64,000 nucleotides of DNA from ZC4RG42 sp036676355 (GTDB taxonomy: Bacteria > Pseudomonadota > Gammaproteobacteria > Burkholderiales > SG8-39): NCBI GenBank assembly GCA_036676355.1, contig JAKFDA010000097.1, forward strand, positions 1 to 64,000. The letters run 5' to 3'. Each line of letters begins with the position of its first letter. Position 1 is the stretch's first letter. A model generated the notes under the pieces. The model searched no databases. It had not been told where the DNA came from and was given only the letters and a program-made list of their open reading frames with translations. The translations under genes were made by a program, and so were the position numbers. Positions 45,531 through 53,465 of the stretch are shown here, piece after piece.

Positions 45531-46331
45531 ATGAGAGCCCTCGCCGCTTTAATTCTGCTGTTGTTGTCCCACGCCGCGATCGCGGCCTGCCCTGAACACG
45601 ATTTCACCGATGCCAAAAAGATACGGCTAGCCGGCGACTCGGTGCTGATCGTGACGCACCCGACGTCGTTTCACGATGCACGCGTCGCGACCAAGCGCGG
45701 CGTGGACGAGGCCGTCGCCTTCGCCAAGAGCAAGCGTATTCCCGTGATCTATCTGCAGGACGACGGCCCGGCCCAGTTCTACTTCATGGAAGATTGCAAC
45801 CCCGATTACTGGGTCTACTCCGAAGGCGGCGAAATCAGTTTCGAAGTAACGCCCTCGCACGTCTACATTGCCGGCGGGCATCTGGAACTGTGTATGTCCG
45901 GCACCCTGCATGACGTGTTGTACTCGTGGAAGAAACAGGGAAAACGCAACCTGACCGTCACCTATCTCATGGACGCGATCTACTCCAACGGCAAGAGCAT
46001 CGAGGAATCGGACCCGTTCTACGGCGACTACGAAAAATTCATGCGCGTTATCACCTATCGACGACCGGGTGGCGAGCACTGGCCCAAGCTGACGCTGCTG
46101 GAAACGCTGGGCACCATCCGCCGGGAAGAGCATGAACTCGAATATCTGACGAAGATCCTACCGCACTACGAAAGCACGCTGCCCGCCGATTACCGTGTGG
46201 AACTGGCACTCAACGACTCCGTCACCAAGGTCCTGCGCCCGGCCTCGGGATGGAAGCCGCCGACGATCCGTTTCGAATTCGTCGACTCGGCCGTCAATCT
46301 TTCGAGCGGCCTCGGCGACCAACGCGAATAA
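45531..46331 (+). CDS. Secreted protein of unknown function
   Basis: 266 residues starting with a clear signal peptide, MRALAALILLLLSHAAIAAC, with cleavage probably after AIA. I do not recognise the family. The mature part has three Cys (in ACPEHDF, EDCNPDY and LELCMSG), a hydrophobic LAGDSVLIVTHPTSFHD stretch and an RGVDEAVAFAKSKRIPVIYLQDD segment that reads like a Rossmann-type beta-alpha-beta unit. The ATG at 45531 is chosen because the signal peptide starts there; 34 upstream in-frame residues look non-coding. No operon partner is apparent. Confidence 0.75.
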   Translation: MRALAALILLLLSHAAIAACPEHDFTDAKKIRLAGDSVLIVTHPTSFHDARVATKRGVDEAVAFAKSKRIPVIYLQDDGPAQFYFMEDCNPDYWVYSEGGEISFEVTPSHVYIAGGHLELCMSGTLHDVLYSWKKQGKRNLTVTYLMDAIYSNGKSIEESDPFYGDYEKFMRVITYRRPGGEHWPKLTLLETLGTIRREEHELEYLTKILPHYESTLPADYRVELALNDSVTKVLRPASGWKPPTIRFEFVDSAVNLSSGLGDQRE

Positions 46332-46498
46332 CCGGTAACAGCCGTTCCTCGTTTGCCCGAAGATGTGAAAGTCGGCCGTGCATGCTTCGCCCGTTCCACC
46401 AGCCCGCGGCTTGGCGCGAACGGTCGCGCGACGACCTTCGCCTCGCGCACATTGCCGGCTCGGCCACCGGGCACGCCGGTTGTATCGCATGAAAATCA

Positions 46499-46557
46499 AG
46501 CGAGCTGCGAAACCCGTTCACCGTACCGACCTTATCGCCTTATAGTCGCAGCTCGCT
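46499..46557. promoter_or_regulatory. Inverted repeat flanking the candidate zwf promoter
   Basis: A perfect 12-base inverted repeat, AGCGAGCTGCGA at 46499-46510 and TCGCAGCTCGCT at 46546-46557, brackets TTCACC (46517-46522) and TATAGT (46541-46546), which have an 18-base spacer and could form the zwf promoter. The right arm would overlap the transcription start. It may be a paired operator or, in read-through RNA, a long hairpin. Confidence 0.55.
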
Positions 46558-46582
46558 CATCACTCCATGGAGCTCCCACGGG

Positions 46583-47968
46583 ATGACCCAGACGCAGCAC
46601 TCCGACGCCCTCGTTCTATTCGGCGCCACAGGCGATCTTGCGGCGAAGAAAATTTTCCCCGCGCTGTTGGCGCTGGTGTCGCGCGACAGGTTGAAATGTC
46701 CGATCGTCGGGGTGGCGCGCGAGCCGTTGACCATCGAGCAGTTTCGCGAGCGCGTCCATCAGGCGCTGTCCCACTACGGCGAGTCTCATAAGGCGGCCGC
46801 CACGCAGCTTTGCTCCCAGTTGCGTTATGTCAGCGGCGACTACCGCGAGGTGCAGACCTATCAGCGGCTGCGCAGCGCGCTCGAAGGCGCCTGCTGTCCC
46901 CTGCACTATCTCGCCATTCCGCCGGCGATGTTCGCAGTGGTGATCGAAGGGCTCGGCGCAAGCGGGTGCGCGAACGAGGCGCGCGTAATCGTCGAGAAAC
47001 CTTTCGGTCGCGATCTGCCTTCGGCACAGGCGTTGAGCGCAACCCTCGAACGCGTATTTGACGAAAGAAAAATTTTTCGCATCGATCACTACCTGGGCAA
47101 GGAGCCGGTGCAGAACCTGCTCTACTTTCGCTTCGCCAATACCTTCCTTGAGCCGATGTGGCGCCGCGGCCGCGTCCGCAGCGTGCAGATCACGATGGCC
47201 GAGCGCATGGGCATCGGCAGTCGCGGTCCTTTTTACGAGGAGGTCGGCGCCCTGCGCGATGTGGTGCAAAACCATTTGCTGCAGGTCGTCGCGATCCTGG
47301 CAATGGAGCCTCCGGCGGACGACTCGCTCGGCAGCATGCAGGCGGCCAAGATCGCGGTCCTTCACGCCGCGCGCCCGCTGCGCCCCGAAGACGTCGTAAG
47401 GGGGCAATACGCCGGCTATCGCTTCGAGCATGGTGTCGCCCCCGAATCGCAGGTGGAAACTTACGTCGCACTGCGGATGTTCATCGATTCGCAACGCTGG
47501 GCGGGTGTGCCGTTCTACATCCGCGCCGGCAAGGAACTGCCGGTGACCGCGACCGAGGTCATCGTGGAACTGGAATCACCGCCCGAGAACATGTTCAACG
47601 AGCAGATAAAGGCCGGCCTGGGCAACTACTTCCGCTTCCGCCTCGGACCCGATCGGGTCGCAATCGCAGTCGGCGCGCGCATCAAAACGCATGGCGAGCG
47701 CATGCGCGGCGAAGCGATCGAACTTCTCGCCGTGAACGCGCGTGGCGACGAACCGGATGCCTATGAGCGCCTGATCGGCGATGCGATGAAAGACGATCAC
47801 TCGCTGTTCGCGCGGCGCGAAAGTGTCGAGGCATCCTGGCGTGTCGTCGATCCGATTCTCGCCGAGCCGCCCCCTGTGCAGTTCTATACGCGTGGTTCGT
47901 GGGGACCCTCAGATGCCGACAAGCTCATTGCCGGCACCTGTCGCTGGTACGCGCCTCGAATGGGCTGA
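46583..47968 (+). CDS. zwf: Glucose-6-phosphate 1-dehydrogenase
   Basis: First enzyme of the oxidative pentose phosphate and Entner-Doudoroff routes, making NADPH from glucose-6-phosphate. The nucleotide motif is LFGATGDLAAKKIFPAL near residue 11. The substrate-site signature RIDHYLGKEPVQN near 165 contains the catalytic-site residues. FYIRAGKELP and the C-terminal WGPSDADKLI segments are typical. It has 461 residues. pgl, edd and eda are not adjacent, so zwf stands alone here, facing the ferritin-like gene convergently. Confidence 0.96.
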   Translation: MTQTQHSDALVLFGATGDLAAKKIFPALLALVSRDRLKCPIVGVAREPLTIEQFRERVHQALSHYGESHKAAATQLCSQLRYVSGDYREVQTYQRLRSALEGACCPLHYLAIPPAMFAVVIEGLGASGCANEARVIVEKPFGRDLPSAQALSATLERVFDERKIFRIDHYLGKEPVQNLLYFRFANTFLEPMWRRGRVRSVQITMAERMGIGSRGPFYEEVGALRDVVQNHLLQVVAILAMEPPADDSLGSMQAAKIAVLHAARPLRPEDVVRGQYAGYRFEHGVAPESQVETYVALRMFIDSQRWAGVPFYIRAGKELPVTATEVIVELESPPENMFNEQIKAGLGNYFRFRLGPDRVAIAVGARIKTHGERMRGEAIELLAVNARGDEPDAYERLIGDAMKDDHSLFARRESVEASWRVVDPILAEPPPVQFYTRGSWGPSDADKLIAGTCRWYAPRMG

Positions 47969-48033
47969 GCATTACCGTGCCGACAAAAAATGGCACGCAA
48001 GCGGGCCGTTTTTACGCGGGGCACTCCGCACAC

Positions 48034-48777
48034 TCAAGTCGCCTCGGACAGCACCGCATCCTGCAACAGCTGTTTCACGATAGCCAGATGCTCCTCTTCC
48101 GAATTTAACGCTTCAGCAAACTTCGTCGCCATCTCATCCTGCCCCATTTCGTTGGCGATCTGAATCAGCAACTCCCATCCGGCGTTATCCGCCAACTCGG
48201 CGGTCAGCATCGCATTGAGGCACTGTGGAATCGTAGTGCGCGGATCGGTCAGCACCTGCATGATGCCCATCGATGCCACACCGACCGTATCCGCAGAGGG
48301 CGTCTGCGCGGTCGGGTCGGCGCCAAGCTGCTCCATGACATCGCACAGCAATTTGAAATGGCGCGCTTCTTCTCCGTGAATATGGAGCAATTGATCGATG
48401 GAGATATTCACCTTACCTTCACCCGCTGCGCCACGGCATTTGACGATCAGCGCCTCATACAAGCGCGTACCGCTGCGCTCGAACGCCAGACGCTCGCCGA
48501 GTTTATCGATCAGAACTTCCGGATTGCGCCCGCCGATCTTCTGCATGCCGGCCTTCATCGCACCCTTCATCGTTCCGGGTAAAGGCACCGAGCCGACCGG
48601 ATCGGCCTCCTGTATATATTTCAAACGCAATTCGACTGCGTCGAACTCGCTGCCGACCGTGACCTGTGTGTCCTGCAACGAACTCAGATTGCCGGCGTCT
48701 TGTTGCATCTGCTTGACGTCCACCGGCGACATCTGTGCGCCGGTACGATTCATGCCCATTTGCGTCGACTTTGCCAT
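48034..48777 (-). CDS. Ferritin-like domain protein
   Basis: 247 residues. From about residue 75 the sequence looks like a ferritin-like four-helix bundle with candidate metal ligands: LAFERSGTRLYEAL, HIHGEEARHFKLL (E-x-x-H), TAELADNAGWELLIQIA and SEEEHLAIVKQLL (E-x-x-H). An N-terminal region of about 70 residues (MSPVDVKQMQQDAGN...) precedes it. No signal peptide. AGGAG is seven bases before the ATG. It lies 36 bases downstream of a second ferritin-like gene. Whether it stores iron, scavenges peroxide or acts structurally is unknown. Confidence 0.78.
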   Translation of the reverse strand: MAKSTQMGMNRTGAQMSPVDVKQMQQDAGNLSSLQDTQVTVGSEFDAVELRLKYIQEADPVGSVPLPGTMKGAMKAGMQKIGGRNPEVLIDKLGERLAFERSGTRLYEALIVKCRGAAGEGKVNISIDQLLHIHGEEARHFKLLCDVMEQLGADPTAQTPSADTVGVASMGIMQVLTDPRTTIPQCLNAMLTAELADNAGWELLIQIANEMGQDEMATKFAEALNSEEEHLAIVKQLLQDAVLSEAT

Positions 48778-48813
48778 CGGGTATCTCCTGCCTGAACGGC
48801 TTGACGGAAGCGA

Positions 48814-49980
48814 TTAAAGATTGACCACCTTGCGCGCCAGCTCGGTGCCGGGGGCCCACTGATACCAGGCCGAAACCGCATCGGAAGGCGAACCTTCCGA
48901 ATTGATGTGCTGACGGTAATCGAGCGTCCGTTTGCCTTCCTGATCCTTCGGTACGAACTGCGTTCCCTTGGCGCGCAGATCGACTTCGTCGGCCAACACC
49001 TGGCGCACATAGTCGCGCTGGCTTTCGAATTCGATGCGATGTGCGATGCCGCTGGGAAACAGTTCCTGCGGATCGCGGCGCAAGTGGTCCTTGTACAGCC
49101 TCGCCACTTCATGGAAGTGACCCAATTCGTAATCGACGAACCTTTCCCAGAGCGCTTTGATGCGCGGGTTGCTTTCCTGCTCCATGCAACTCCAGTACGT
49201 ATAGACCTCCATCGCCTCGTGCATCAGCCATTGCTCCAGACCGCTTTCGTCGGGGTTGATGAGCGAGCCGTATTGCGTAACGTGCTGCTCTTCCATGGAG
49301 GCGATTTCCGCGTACAGCTGTCGCGCGACGGGATCGGCAAAGGTCGGCCCGAAGTGCATGTAGTAATCGTGCGTCTGATACTCGGCCCCGGTGATCATCA
49401 TCGCGTGGATCTTGCTCAGCGGGTCAGCATCCCTCGCATACGGATTGCGCAGATCATCCTCGGGGTGACGATGTTCGATCGACGTCGGCCGTCCCGGAAT
49501 GATGTCCGTATAGCTCTGCAGGATGTTGTTGGCATCCTTGCCTTCGAGCCGATCAAGCAACGCGGAGTATCGATACAGATGATCGAAGTCCTCCAGCAAA
49601 CCGAATCGATACACCTGCGCGAGATACTCGTCCGGTTCGTTTTGCGCCACCGACGCCGTGACTTCGATCGCCACCTGCTCGTAGGCGATTGTCGTTTCCA
49701 GCGGCGAATGATCGGCGCCGAGCAACCAGTTCACCGTGGTCGCCTGATGCTGTTCGACACGCCGGATATTGGCGAGCGGCAGCCGTAGTTCACGATTGAA
49801 GCGCGCCACCGCGTGCTGCGTTCTTATCGAATCGGTTTCCACGCCGTTCATAAGAATGATGCGCACTCGCGTAAAGGCGTCATCGTCAAGCTTGCTGATC
49901 GGCTTCTGCACCATATCGCGCCAGGTGAAGCGCTGCCGCTCGAGAGGAGCGCCCTTGGTGTCGAATAAATTGAGTTCCAT
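48814..49980 (-). CDS. Large ferritin-like protein, probably two helical-bundle halves
   Basis: 388 residues without a signal peptide. Several E-x-x-H pairs are visible: RVEQHQATT and YEQVAIEVTA in the first half with LLEDFDHLYRY; SMEEQHVTQYG, HEAMEVYTYWSCMEQE and YELGHFHEVARLYKDH in the second. This spacing suggests a di-metal ferritin-like fold. The C-terminal 90 residues are different (DYVRQVLADEVDLRAKG...). I do not recognise a named family. It forms a probable two-gene operon with the 247-residue ferritin-like gene 36 bases downstream. Confidence 0.72.
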   Translation of the reverse strand: MELNLFDTKGAPLERQRFTWRDMVQKPISKLDDDAFTRVRIILMNGVETDSIRTQHAVARFNRELRLPLANIRRVEQHQATTVNWLLGADHSPLETTIAYEQVAIEVTASVAQNEPDEYLAQVYRFGLLEDFDHLYRYSALLDRLEGKDANNILQSYTDIIPGRPTSIEHRHPEDDLRNPYARDADPLSKIHAMMITGAEYQTHDYYMHFGPTFADPVARQLYAEIASMEEQHVTQYGSLINPDESGLEQWLMHEAMEVYTYWSCMEQESNPRIKALWERFVDYELGHFHEVARLYKDHLRRDPQELFPSGIAHRIEFESQRDYVRQVLADEVDLRAKGTQFVPKDQEGKRTLDYRQHINSEGSPSDAVSAWYQWAPGTELARKVVNL

Positions 49981-50047
49981 GCATATTCCCTGGTTGAAAC
50001 AAATGCTCGGTATTCGCGACTATCAGGCGAGGCGAGGCCCCGCTCAC

Positions 50048-50506
50048 TCAGCGATACATGCCGCCGCCCGACGGACCACCCATACCGCCGCCCGGCTGTT
50101 CCATGCTGCGACGTTGCTCATCGCGGCGCCGCTGCATTTCGCGCCTGCGTGCATCGCGTTCGAGTTGCGAGTCTGCGGAATCGGGTGCGTCGGCCGGGTC
50201 TGCATCGGATGAACCGGTGGCACCCGTCGAGCCTGACGCGCCCGAACCCAGGTCGCTCGCACTACCGCCGATGCCGGTACTCCCCGAGCCGGGCATGTCG
50301 CTGCTGCCGCTGCCGATCCCCGCACTACCGGGAGCCCTTATGCCACTGCCGCCGGTTCCTGCACTACCGGGGGCACTCAATCCGCCGCCACTCGCCGCCG
50401 CGCCCGATCCGCTGCCTCCTGCACCGTTGCTCTGCGCCATCGTCGGCATTACGAACAACGCCGCCGCCATTGCCGAACCGACCGCAATAATCCTGATGCC
50501 CTTCAT
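50048..50506 (-). CDS. Exported Gly/Ser-rich low-complexity protein
   Basis: 152 residues. A signal peptide MKGIRIIAVGSAMAAALFVM ends near PTMAQ. The mature part up to about residue 90 is built from Gly, Ser and Ala with repeated APGSAG, GIGSG and GSGSTG units. It is followed by an acidic patch (SSDADPADAPDSADS), a short basic helix RDARRREMQRRRDEQRR and a Gly/Met-rich tail. No enzyme motif. Lying in a row with another exported Ser/Gly-rich protein and a Tyr/Gly-rich BON protein, it may be a surface or periplasmic structural protein. Confidence 0.7.
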   Translation of the reverse strand: MKGIRIIAVGSAMAAALFVMPTMAQSNGAGGSGSGAAASGGGLSAPGSAGTGGSGIRAPGSAGIGSGSSDMPGSGSTGIGGSASDLGSGASGSTGATGSSDADPADAPDSADSQLERDARRREMQRRRDEQRRSMEQPGGGMGGPSGGGMYR

Positions 50507-50666
50507 TTCTGATCTCCTTATCGCGTCGAAGACCGCAAATGAGCCCCGACGTATCTATCCGGCAATACGCATGCCTCCGCGAAGCGCTGTCGGCGCGCAA
50601 CGACCGAATTCCGCCGACTTGCATCGCGTCATGCGATCACGCCCACGACGCACGAGTCCCCGGATA

Positions 50667-50696
50667 AAAAAAGGCCGACGCGCTACGCCGGCCTTT
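50667..50696 (-). terminator. Terminator after the 174-codon Ser/Gly-rich gene
   Basis: AAAAAGGCCG and CGGCCTTTT form a strong stem around an inner GCG-CTA-CGC-like loop. It lies 34 bases past the stop of the gene ending at 50730, and its A/T tracts allow use in both directions. Confidence 0.82.
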
Positions 50697-50729
50697 TCTG
50701 TCGCACGCCTATCCACGAAGCGTTTAGAT

Positions 50730-51224
50730 TTATCGTTCGTACGAAGGCGAAGAAGATGGATTGGGATTGTTGAGCGGTTCCGGAGCCGGAGTGCCAAGCT
50801 CGGTCGAGCCGGATGTCGCGCTGCCCGATGCGCTATCGCTTGCGCTGCCCGATATCGATTCGCTTGAGCTGCCGGCCGGTTCACCAGGTTGCGGTGCTTC
50901 GTTGCTCTGCGTCCATACCGGATCAACCCGTCCCTGCGCGCCGGTACTCCCCGCCATTCCCTCATCGCTCGTGGAACCACTCGCGCTACCGACCGCACCG
51001 GTGTTGCCGGATTGTTGGTCGCCATACCGGTTGGCCGATTCGGCGCGCGACGACGAATCGCCCGCTTCGCTTTGAATCGATTGCGACGCGGATGTACCCG
51101 GACCGCCAAGCTGCCGTGGCGCGCTTCGTTGTTCAGTGATCGTATCGCCGGCTGCATACAGCGACGATGCGGCGAACAGTGCCGGAACACTCGTAGCGAG
51201 CGTGATACTGCGTAGTGATTTCAT
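50730..51224 (-). CDS. Exported Ser-rich low-complexity protein
   Basis: 164 residues from the ATG at 51224. The signal peptide MKSLRSITLATSVPALFAAS ends near SLYAAGD. The mature protein is rich in Ser, Gly, Gln and acidic residues, including a SSSESISGSASDSASGSATS stretch and a Pro/Asn-rich tail ending in SYER. No enzyme motif is visible. An AAAGGAG site precedes the ATG, and an upstream in-frame start at 51254 is rejected. It is flanked by near-identical terminators on both sides, so it is probably monocistronic. Function unknown. Confidence 0.7.
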   Translation of the reverse strand: MKSLRSITLATSVPALFAASSLYAAGDTITEQRSAPRQLGGPGTSASQSIQSEAGDSSSRAESANRYGDQQSGNTGAVGSASGSTSDEGMAGSTGAQGRVDPVWTQSNEAPQPGEPAGSSSESISGSASDSASGSATSGSTELGTPAPEPLNNPNPSSSPSYER

Positions 51225-51360
51225 CGCGAGTCTCCTTTTTTCGGTCTGCTCCACTTCGTTCGAAGTCGCTCCAAAAAAGTCGCAAACCTTATGCCGGTCG
51301 GAGAAACGGAGTTCGTATGAAGGAGGTTCGGCGACACGATGTCAGCGCCCGTCCGATAAC

Positions 51361-51392
51361 AAAAAAAGGCCGGCGCGAAGCCGGCCTTTTTT
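51361..51392 (-). terminator. Terminator after the BON-domain gene
   Basis: A seven-A run, GGCCGGC, a GCGAA loop, GCCGGCC and a six-T run: a near-perfect symmetrical intrinsic terminator 16 bases past the stop at 51408. Its AAAAAAGGCCG core resembles the terminator at 50667-50696. Confidence 0.93.
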
Positions 51393-51407
51393 GATGCGAC
51401 ATACCGC

Positions 51408-52775
51408 TCAGGTGTCTTTCTTTTCGCTGGACGCCGAACGCGCCGGAGCGCTCGAACGCGTAGTCGATCCGAGTGTCGAGCCTGTGGAGGAATCCTGCCC
51501 GGATTGCGCCGCATTCAGAGAAGACTGACTTTGCTGCCCACCGCCGCTGCTCATGGATGATGAACTGCCCGACTGAGCTTGCTGCGAGCCGACGCTTCCC
51601 TGATTACTCTGGCTGTATTGCGAGCCGTGACTTTCGGACGCCGAACCGGAGCTTGTGCTGCCATAACTGCTTTGCACGCGCACATGGTTTTCGATGTCCT
51701 GCACGCCATGGCAACCGTCGATCAGATCTTCGATTTCATGCCGCATACGCCGATCGGGCACTGTGCCTTCCAGGGTTACTTTGCCACTCGCCACTTCAAC
51801 CGATACTTCACTGGAATCGATGTCCCAGCGCATCATCAGGCGTTCGCAAATTTCTTCTTTGAGCCGCTCATCCGAGCGTTGGTAGCCTTTCGGCCCGCGG
51901 CGCTGCGAGCGGCCCATGGCGCCGGACTGTCCCCAGTTACCCCAGCTTTGGCCGCCCTGTCCGGTGCTCGCGCCCATCTCGCCTTGCCCATAACCGCCGT
52001 ATACGCCCTGTCCATAGCTGACCGTATTGCCGTAATGCGCACCGCCGCCGGTCTGAAGCTGCGGGCCACTCTGGCGATAAACGCGTTCGCCGCCATAGCC
52101 GCCAGGCGTGCCGTAGTCGCTCTGCGAACCATAACGTCCGTAAGCCCCTTGTCCGCCGTAGCCCTGCGCGCCGGAACCGCCTTCGCCGCCATAACCTTGC
52201 GCGCCCCAAGCGCCATAATCGCGCTGCGACTGCTGCTGGCCGTAAGGGCCATACGAAGGCCGCTGCCGCTGCGAGTAATAGGATCGGGGACCGAAGTGCT
52301 GGTCGTTGCCCTGCCACTCTCCTTCGTGCGAGTGCGTCCCCACGACATAGTTGTCCGGCCCGACGCCACTATCGGCACCGTAGCCGGCAAGATGCGCATA
52401 GGGTCCGCGCCCCGAACCGTACACGGGCAAATCGTGCTCGTGTTCCTGCCGATAGGTCTCGTTGTCGCGTTGCTGGGGATAACGGTTCTGCGCACCCTGC
52501 GATTGTTGGCCGTAACCGCCGAAACCTTGTCGACCGTAACCTTGTTGCTCGCGATCACGTTGACCGTGTTCGCCCTGCTGCGCGCCGTAGCCTTGCTGCC
52601 CACCATAGCTTTGCGCATAGCCACCGGGGCGTTGCTGTTGTGCTTGACCGTAGTCGCCCTGCCCGCTTTGCCCCGAACGGAAATCCTGCTCGCGTCTCTG
52701 CCCGCTTCCTTCGGCTCCGTAGCGCTCCTGTTCTTCGCGCCCACCGCCCGGGCCCTGACGATATCGTTCTACCAT
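51408..52775 (-). CDS. BON-domain protein with a long Tyr/Gly/Gln-rich low-complexity region
   Basis: 455 residues from the ATG at 52775, which follows AGGAG; no signal peptide. Residues 1-295 are dominated by Gly, Gln, Tyr, Ser and Arg with repeated GYGGQ, YGQ, SYG and RYG units and more than 30 tyrosines, a composition like the prion-like domain of FUS. Residues 300-367 are a BON domain (DERLKEEICERLMMRWDIDSSEVSVEV...VTLEGTVPDRRMRHEIEDL). The remaining 90 residues are Ser/Gln-rich. BON domains usually bind membranes or phospholipids. Related BON proteins with Gly/Arg-rich N-termini occur in Proteobacteria, but the role is unknown; self-association is plausible. Confidence 0.8.
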   Translation of the reverse strand: MVERYRQGPGGGREEQERYGAEGSGQRREQDFRSGQSGQGDYGQAQQQRPGGYAQSYGGQQGYGAQQGEHGQRDREQQGYGRQGFGGYGQQSQGAQNRYPQQRDNETYRQEHEHDLPVYGSGRGPYAHLAGYGADSGVGPDNYVVGTHSHEGEWQGNDQHFGPRSYYSQRQRPSYGPYGQQQSQRDYGAWGAQGYGGEGGSGAQGYGGQGAYGRYGSQSDYGTPGGYGGERVYRQSGPQLQTGGGAHYGNTVSYGQGVYGGYGQGEMGASTGQGGQSWGNWGQSGAMGRSQRRGPKGYQRSDERLKEEICERLMMRWDIDSSEVSVEVASGKVTLEGTVPDRRMRHEIEDLIDGCHGVQDIENHVRVQSSYGSTSSGSASESHGSQYSQSNQGSVGSQQAQSGSSSSMSSGGGQQSQSSLNAAQSGQDSSTGSTLGSTTRSSAPARSASSEKKDT

Positions 52776-52939
52776 TTGCTGCTCCTTTCGTTGCGATACT
52801 GATACTGCGCGCATGTATCGGATCACGATACGCATTGCGCTTGTGAAATAGGCTGCAAGCCGCGTACCGCGACATGCAGCCTGGTGCACATTGCAACAGC
52901 GCCTATGTTTAAGACAGGATCTGCGCAGTATCGTTGTCG

Positions 52940-53368
52940 TTATTGCGAGTGCGGCCCGCCAGGCCTTGAAATTCCTTCAATTGCCTTACCGGCGGGCTGT
53001 TCACCTTCGGTGATCGCCAGATCGCCCAGAGATACGATGCCAACCAGCCGCTTCTCGCGATTCACCACGGGCAGACGACGTACACGTATATCGGCCATGT
53101 TTTCGGCAACTCGTTCGATCTCCTCGTCTTCAAAGCAGTACAACACTTCGCTACTCATTATTTCCCGTACCTCGGTATCCGGGCTCTTGCCCGCGGCTAC
53201 GGCGCGCACTGCGATATCGCGGTCGGTAATCATGCCGACCAGCCGATCGTTATCGCCGACCGGCAACGAGCCGGCCTCGATGTCGGCCATGATCTGCGCC
53301 GCTTCCCGGATGCTCTGGTGCGGATTTGCCACGTGTACATCACGTGTCATCGCTTGGCTTACTCGCAT
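52940..53368 (-). CDS. CBS-domain pair protein
   Basis: 142-residue stand-alone Bateman module with two CBS domains: SQAMTRDVHVANPHQSIREAAQIM to DRDIAVRAVAAGK, and VREIMSSEVLYCFEDEEIERVAENM to VGIVSLGDLAI. Such modules bind adenosine nucleotides (AMP, ATP, NADH or SAM) and act as energy or stress sensors. The ATG at 53368 (MRVSQAMTRDV) has AAGGAGAAGG upstream; in-frame codons to 53443 are rejected. It lies between the BON-protein gene and folE on the same strand. Confidence 0.9.
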   Translation of the reverse strand: MRVSQAMTRDVHVANPHQSIREAAQIMADIEAGSLPVGDNDRLVGMITDRDIAVRAVAAGKSPDTEVREIMSSEVLYCFEDEEIERVAENMADIRVRRLPVVNREKRLVGIVSLGDLAITEGEQPAGKAIEGISRPGGPHSQ

Positions 53369-53465
53369 TGCCTTCTCCTTAATGAACGCGTCAACATGCC
53401 TGGCCGCGCCAGGCGACAGGTAAAAGAACCCCGATGCACGCATGCAAAGAATTCACCATCGCGCA

